Shown piece by piece: positions 14,406-16,541 of a stretch of DNA of 16,541 nt (positions are counted from its first letter, which is position 1; every line of letters starts with the position of its first letter). The DNA is from an uncultured Clostridia bacterium. Its GTDB lineage: Bacteria; Bacillota; Clostridia; TANB77; CAG-508. The stretch spans positions 1 through 16,541 of the forward strand of contig CAOTKV010000029.1 in the NCBI GenBank assembly GCA_948530865.1, written 5' to 3'. Below the pieces are notes generated by a model. The model saw nothing but the letters and a program-made list of their open reading frames with translations. It did not search any database and was not told the DNA's origin. Position numbers and translations under genes: made by a program.

Positions 14406-14999
14406 CTAATTTTTATTATATTTACAATTAGGATAGTTACTACATCCATAAAAACTACCATACTTTCCATTTTTCAAAATTAAATTTCCTCCACATTTTG
14501 GGCACTTATCTATATTTGTAGATTCTAGATTTTTGTTTTCTGTTATATTCATGTTAGCTGCAATATCATGTTTTTCATCAATTTTTCTTACAAATTTACA
14601 ATTTGGATAATTTGAACATCCCCAAAATTTTCCATACCTTCCAGAGCGTTCTTTTAATATCCCACCACATTTTGGACATATATTATCTTTAGCTGTATCA
14701 TAAGTTAATTTTTTCCTTATTATAACTTTTTTATTATGCTCTTTAGTTTTAACAATGATAAAAAATATACAGAAAATTGTTATTAATATTATAGATATCC
14801 CAAAAGCAATTGTCTGAATTTCTTTTCCTATTGCTCCAACTAATGAAACAATTAAAACGAACAGAATTATATTAACCACATAATACTTTACATTTTTTAT
14901 AATTGAATATAGCAAACCTAAACTTCCAATAATAACAAATATTAAAATTAGTGGCTGTGATAAAAACTCTATCGTTAATTTACTTACTGCCTCTTCCAT
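14406..14999 (-). CDS. Membrane protein with two topoisomerase-type C4 zinc fingers
   Basis: A 197-aa protein with three hydrophobic N-terminal segments (about 15-33, 38-57 and 63-84). Two tandem copies of the C-terminal DNA-binding zinc finger of topoisomerase I follow. Finger 1 uses C108, C111, C128 and C134 (GKFWGCSNYPNCKF); finger 2 uses C166, C169, C186 and C192 (GSFYGCSNYPNCKY). The pattern GxYGxFxGCSNYPxC is characteristic. There is no toprim or nuclease domain, so it is not a topoisomerase. It probably binds nucleic acid at the membrane or serves as a metal-binding cytoplasmic tail (inference). GAGG precedes the ATG. Such fingers are also fused to restriction-like NERD proteins, but no nuclease motif is seen here. 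Confidence 0.85.
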   Translation of the reverse strand: MEEAVSKLTIEFLSQPLILIFVIIGSLGLLYSIIKNVKYYVVNIILFVLIVSLVGAIGKEIQTIAFGISIILITIFCIFFIIVKTKEHNKKVIIRKKLTYDTAKDNICPKCGGILKERSGRYGKFWGCSNYPNCKFVRKIDEKHDIAANMNITENKNLESTNIDKCPKCGGNLILKNGKYGSFYGCSNYPNCKYNKN

Positions 15000-15017
15000 A
15001 TTTTACCTCATTCATAT

Positions 15018-15170
15018 TTACTTTATATATTCCAAATTATAATCTTCAAAATAATTAAAGTTATTATATATATAAACAATACCAATGTCTAGTCTTGTAA
15101 CAGTTTTATTATAAGCAACATTCAAATCAAATTGCCATATACTGTTATAAATAATGTCAATCTCTTGCTT
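15018..15170 (-). pseudogene. C-terminal remnant of an unknown gene
   Basis: A frame of 50 codons, without a start codon, runs from an in-frame TAG (15171-15173) to TAA (15018-15020). It reads like real protein, rich in Ile, Tyr, Asn and Asp (for example IYNSIWQFDLNVAYNKTVTR, then LDIGIVYIYNN, ending NLEYIK). It is cut off at 15171, the same base where the degenerate tRNA-flank repeat begins, so the 5' part of the gene was apparently replaced by that segment. The family is not recognised. It lies 18 nt upstream of the 14406-14999 gene's start codon. Confidence 0.5.
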
Positions 15171-15256
15171 CTATAATTTTAGTTAGAATAACAAAAAACT
15201 CTACTTCAATTATTAAAAAGAGCAAATACAAAATCATATTGAAACAGTTAACTAGA
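15169..15256 (-). repeat. Direct repeat copy A: degenerate tRNA 3' end plus terminator
   Basis: Shares TTCTATAATTTTAGTT (15169-15184), AATTATTAAAAA, GAGC and TCATATTG in the same order with 16459-16538. It ends in TGAAACAGTTA where copy B has TGGAGCGGGTA (the tRNA 3' end). The terminator hairpin of copy B is destroyed here. Confidence 0.6.
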
Positions 15257-15320
15257 AATGAACTTTCTGGTTATCCTCTATTTACTTAGTTTTGCTTGTG
15301 TTTTTGTGTGAGCTGTTGAC
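15240..15320 (-). pseudogene. Decayed tRNA (probably tRNA-Gly) copy
   Basis: Read on the minus strand, the 3' portion ends TAACTGT-T-TCA where the intact gene has TACCCGC-T-CCA. It has TTCATTT at the position of the T-loop TTCGATT. Across the 17 visible aligned bases at the boundary (TCATATTG plus nine), 13 match, and three of the four differences are G-to-A transitions (as written on the plus strand). The remainder, out to about 15320, is only loosely tRNA-like. It cannot fold or function as a tRNA. Confidence 0.45.
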
Positions 15321-15323
15321 AAG

Positions 15324-15677
15324 TTAAAAACTTTTATTGTTTTTTTGCATCTTATTTAAAGAATCTATAAAAACATTAGATAAAGCTTCTATATATCTTT
15401 TTTCATCTTCATTGCTAAGTACTACTTTACTTAATTTTGTAAGTAATTTTATTGCTATTTTTCTTTCTTCTATACTTATTTTACAACTTTTATTATTTAC
15501 TATTGAATTTTCAATTCTTCCCAAAATTTTTTTGACTAAATCTCTTGTTACTTCAGCCACATCTATTAATAAATCAATATCCTCTATTATTTTCTTTAAT
15601 TTTTCTAAAAATTCTTTATTAGATATTTCTTTACCATATTTTTTTTGAAAAAAATCTTTTACACTTTCAAATTCCAT
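15324..15677 (-). CDS. Uncharacterised all-helical 117-aa protein downstream of the type III toxin
   Basis: The family is not recognised. It is a soluble, lysine/glutamate-rich protein predicted to be almost entirely alpha-helical, with heptad-like hydrophobic spacing (for example EFLEKLKKIIEDIDLLIDVA and KIAIKLLTKLSKVVLS). It begins 42 nt after the toxin stop codon, with AAGGAG seven bases before its ATG and no GC-rich terminator between them, so it is probably co-transcribed with the toxin. It could be an accessory factor of the defence locus or simple cargo. Its stop lies next to the decayed tRNA, so gene and TA locus share the same flanked segment. Confidence 0.7.
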   Translation of the reverse strand: MEFESVKDFFQKKYGKEISNKEFLEKLKKIIEDIDLLIDVAEVTRDLVKKILGRIENSIVNNKSCKISIEERKIAIKLLTKLSKVVLSNEDEKRYIEALSNVFIDSLNKMQKNNKSF

Positions 15678-15719
15678 TACATTCTCCTTATAAATTTCTT
15701 CATAAATAAAAATATATTT

Positions 15720-16199
15720 TTATTTTCTTTCTAATTCTTCTTTCATTATTTTTAAATCATTATCTATATCTGTAAATACAACTTTTTTTCCATGTTTTAT
15801 TAAAATCATCAATTTATTAAAACTTGCTTCTAACTCTTTTTCAATCCTACTAATAACTTTAGCTTCTACTCCATTTACTATATGTACATGGTCAACATAC
15901 TTTTCAATGGTTGGAAACATATTCTGTAAAAGAAAAACAGATTCATTCCCTAAAAATTCTTTTATTAAAATAGAATCACAATTTCCATATTTTTCAATTT
16001 TTTTATTTCTTAACTCTTTATATTTTTCAACTTTGCTACTCATTGGAATAAACCAAAGAATATCTGATGTTTTATCTTTAATACAAAAATAAGTTGGTCT
16101 TGCCTTGCCATTTTCATGATTTTTCATTAATGTTTCATCTTTTACTATTTCAAAATATTCATCTTTTATATGATATACATATCCTTCTTTTATTTCCAT
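15720..16199 (-). CDS. cptN: Type III toxin-antitoxin endoribonuclease toxin, CptN family (ToxN/AbiQ superfamily)
   Basis: A 159-aa toxin. Family members are sequence-specific RNases that cleave mRNA and their own antitoxin RNA, and they are held inactive in a ring with the antitoxin pseudoknots. Several protect against phages by abortive infection. Visible features are the N-terminal EGYVYHIKDEYF (5-16), a basic GKARPTYFCIKD (31-42), and WFIPMSSKVEKYK (49-61), whose S54-S55-K56 corresponds to the TSxK active-site strand of ToxN. SVFLLQNMFPTIEKYVDH (87-104) follows, then a helical C-terminus. Length and segment order fit CptN as I remember it. The context is decisive: promoter, two 50-nt repeats and a terminator lie directly upstream. 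AGGAG lies seven bases before the ATG, 20 nt beyond the terminator stem, so expression depends on terminator read-through. Confidence 0.82.
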   Translation of the reverse strand: MEIKEGYVYHIKDEYFEIVKDETLMKNHENGKARPTYFCIKDKTSDILWFIPMSSKVEKYKELRNKKIEKYGNCDSILIKEFLGNESVFLLQNMFPTIEKYVDHVHIVNGVEAKVISRIEKELEASFNKLMILIKHGKKVVFTDIDNDLKIMKEELERK

Positions 16200-16218
16200 A
16201 TACTTACTCCTATTAAAA

Positions 16219-16250
16219 TGAAAAACCTTCCTTATATTTCAAAGGAAGGT
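16219..16250 (-). terminator. Intrinsic terminator between antitoxin RNA and toxin gene
   Basis: A 9-bp perfect stem (16242-16250 with 16225-16233) and an 8-nt loop are followed on the minus strand by UUUU. This is the conserved type III arrangement in which the terminator makes antitoxin RNA abundant and lets only some polymerases reach the toxin gene. Confidence 0.88.
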
Positions 16251-16366
16251 AGTATTTTCATTTGGGATATTTTTATTTAGTCGCACCACCCAAGAGCGAC
16301 ACATATTTATCGATTGGGATAATTTATTAGTCGCACCACCCAAGAGCGACACATATTTTCATTGTT
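16221..16366 (-). ncRNA. cptI: Type III antitoxin RNA (CptI-like), two pseudoknot repeats
   Basis: This is a small RNA expected to run from about 16366 (seven bases after the -10) to the terminator. It contains two 50-nt units (16358-16309 and 16308-16259). In each, GUCGC and GCGAC close an 11-nt loop containing UUGGG, which can pair with CCCAA about 13-15 nt downstream, forming an H-type pseudoknot. AAAUA occurs at the start of each unit (16358, 16308) and again at 16257, so toxin cleavage there would release two pseudoknots. Processing is inferred from ToxN, which cuts within AAAU. No ORF crosses the repeats. Confidence 0.82.
16259..16358 (-). repeat. Two tandem 50-bp repeats (antitoxin units)
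   Basis: 32 bp (16277-16308 and 16327-16358) are identical between the units. The remaining 18 bp of each are diverged but keep CCCAA and an A/T-rich linker. The period is exactly 50 bp. The constant GTCGC...GCGAC and TTGGG/CCCAA elements explain the conservation as RNA structure. Confidence 0.92.
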
Positions 16367-16372
16367 AAATTA

Positions 16373-16401
16373 ATTATAAAGTAAAAACTCAAAAATGTCA
16401 A
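16373..16401 (-). promoter_or_regulatory. Consensus promoter of the type III TA locus
   Basis: A perfect -35 TTGACA (16396-16401), exactly 17 bp, and a perfect -10 TATAAT (16373-16378) on the minus strand. This is the strongest promoter in the window, which suits an antitoxin RNA that must be made in excess. Confidence 0.92.
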
Positions 16402-16501
16402 TAATTCAACATTATAATATTATATGCTTATTTACTATTTTATATAATTAATTTTAGATTCTATAATTTTAGTTTGAATTATAAAATCCACCATAATTAT
16501 T

Positions 16502-16526
16502 AAAAAAGAGCTTTAAAAACAAGCTC
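16502..16526 (-). terminator. Intrinsic terminator of the tRNA gene
   Basis: On the minus strand GAGCTT (16526-16521), a 7-nt loop and AAGCTC (16513-16508) are followed by six Ts (16507-16502). It lies four bases after the tRNA CCA end. Confidence 0.85.
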
Positions 16527-16530
16527 ATAT

Positions 16531-16541
16531 TGGAGCGGGTA
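16531..16541 (-). tRNA. tRNA 3' end, probably tRNA-Gly, cut by the window edge
   Basis: The minus strand reads TACCCGC-T-CCA: a 7-nt acceptor strand, discriminator U73 and an encoded CCA. U73 with a GCGGG-type acceptor stem is typical of bacterial tRNA-Gly. A terminator follows at once. Only 11 nt are visible, so the anticodon is unknown. Confidence 0.65.

Larger units (their letters stand above)
16459..16541 (-). repeat. Direct repeat copy B: intact tRNA 3' end plus terminator flank
   Basis: The intact counterpart of 15169-15256, sharing TTCTATAATTTTAGTT, AATTATTAAAAA and TCATATTG in order. Copies A and B bracket the type III TA locus and the 117-aa gene. Confidence 0.6.

Noticed and set aside
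15704..15726. AAATAAAAATA/TATTTTTATTT palindrome as a terminator between the toxin and the 117-aa gene
   Set aside because: The stem is made only of A-T pairs, overlaps the toxin stop codon and lacks a U-run after the stem; it would be too weak to terminate reliably.
16277..16358. The two 32-bp repeats with an 18-bp gap as a miniature CRISPR array
   Set aside because: The spacer is too short, and it is itself partly repeated (TTGGGATA plus A/T linker). There are only two units, no cas genes, and the period, promoter, terminator and toxin fit a type III antitoxin instead.

Overview
The window is AT-rich throughout, roughly 22-25% G+C in some genes and up to about 40% in others. It shows strong AGGAGG-type Shine-Dalgarno sites, TTGACA/TATAAT-type promoters and many intrinsic terminators. 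The set of IspD, a Rex/AdhE fermentation operon, Clostridia-style ABC exporters and an ECF sigma operon points to a low-GC anaerobic Firmicute, probably a gut-type Clostridia. Species cannot be read from the sequence.

Layout, left to right. (1) 1-880: ispD (MEP isoprenoid pathway) on the plus strand, with promoter and terminator. (2) 882-4976: a minus-strand operon rex -> adhE -> an APH-fold kinase, with a promoter and an 18-bp palindrome in front of rex. (3) 5007-5961: a two-gene minus-strand unit of unrecognised genes with visibly higher G+C. (4) 6022-8693: an ABC exporter half-transporter divergent from a probable HhH-GPD DNA glycosylase-like protein. (5) 8717-9766: a second higher-GC pair, a lipoprotein and a single-pass membrane protein, with a strong promoter and an AUG-stop mini-ORF in its leader. 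(6) 9858-13237: a four-gene operon of ECF sigma factor, membrane protein (possible anti-sigma factor), ABC ATPase and ABC-2 permease. (7) 13399-14999: a ribbon-helix-helix regulator divergent from a zinc-ribbon membrane protein, with a 12-12-12 inverted repeat between them, then a convergent membrane protein with two topoisomerase-type zinc fingers. (8) 15018-16541: a small accessory segment holding a gene remnant, a decayed tRNA copy, a helical protein and a complete type III toxin-antitoxin locus. The window ends inside a tRNA gene, probably tRNA-Gly.

The standout is the type III toxin-antitoxin locus at 15720-16401 (minus strand). It has a consensus promoter (TTGACA, 17 bp, TATAAT), two 50-nt tandem repeats, an intrinsic terminator, and then a ToxN/AbiQ-superfamily endoribonuclease gene that best fits the CptN family. 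Each repeat can fold as an H-type pseudoknot: GUCGC pairs with GCGAC, and UUGGG in the loop pairs with CCCAA downstream. An AAAUA motif recurs at about 50-nt intervals at the unit boundaries, which suggests where the toxin would process its own antitoxin RNA. The locus lies between an intact tRNA 3' end with its terminator and a degenerate copy of the same tRNA-plus-terminator sequence. That copy begins exactly where a truncated reading frame ends, so the segment looks like an accessory insertion or duplication at a tRNA locus.
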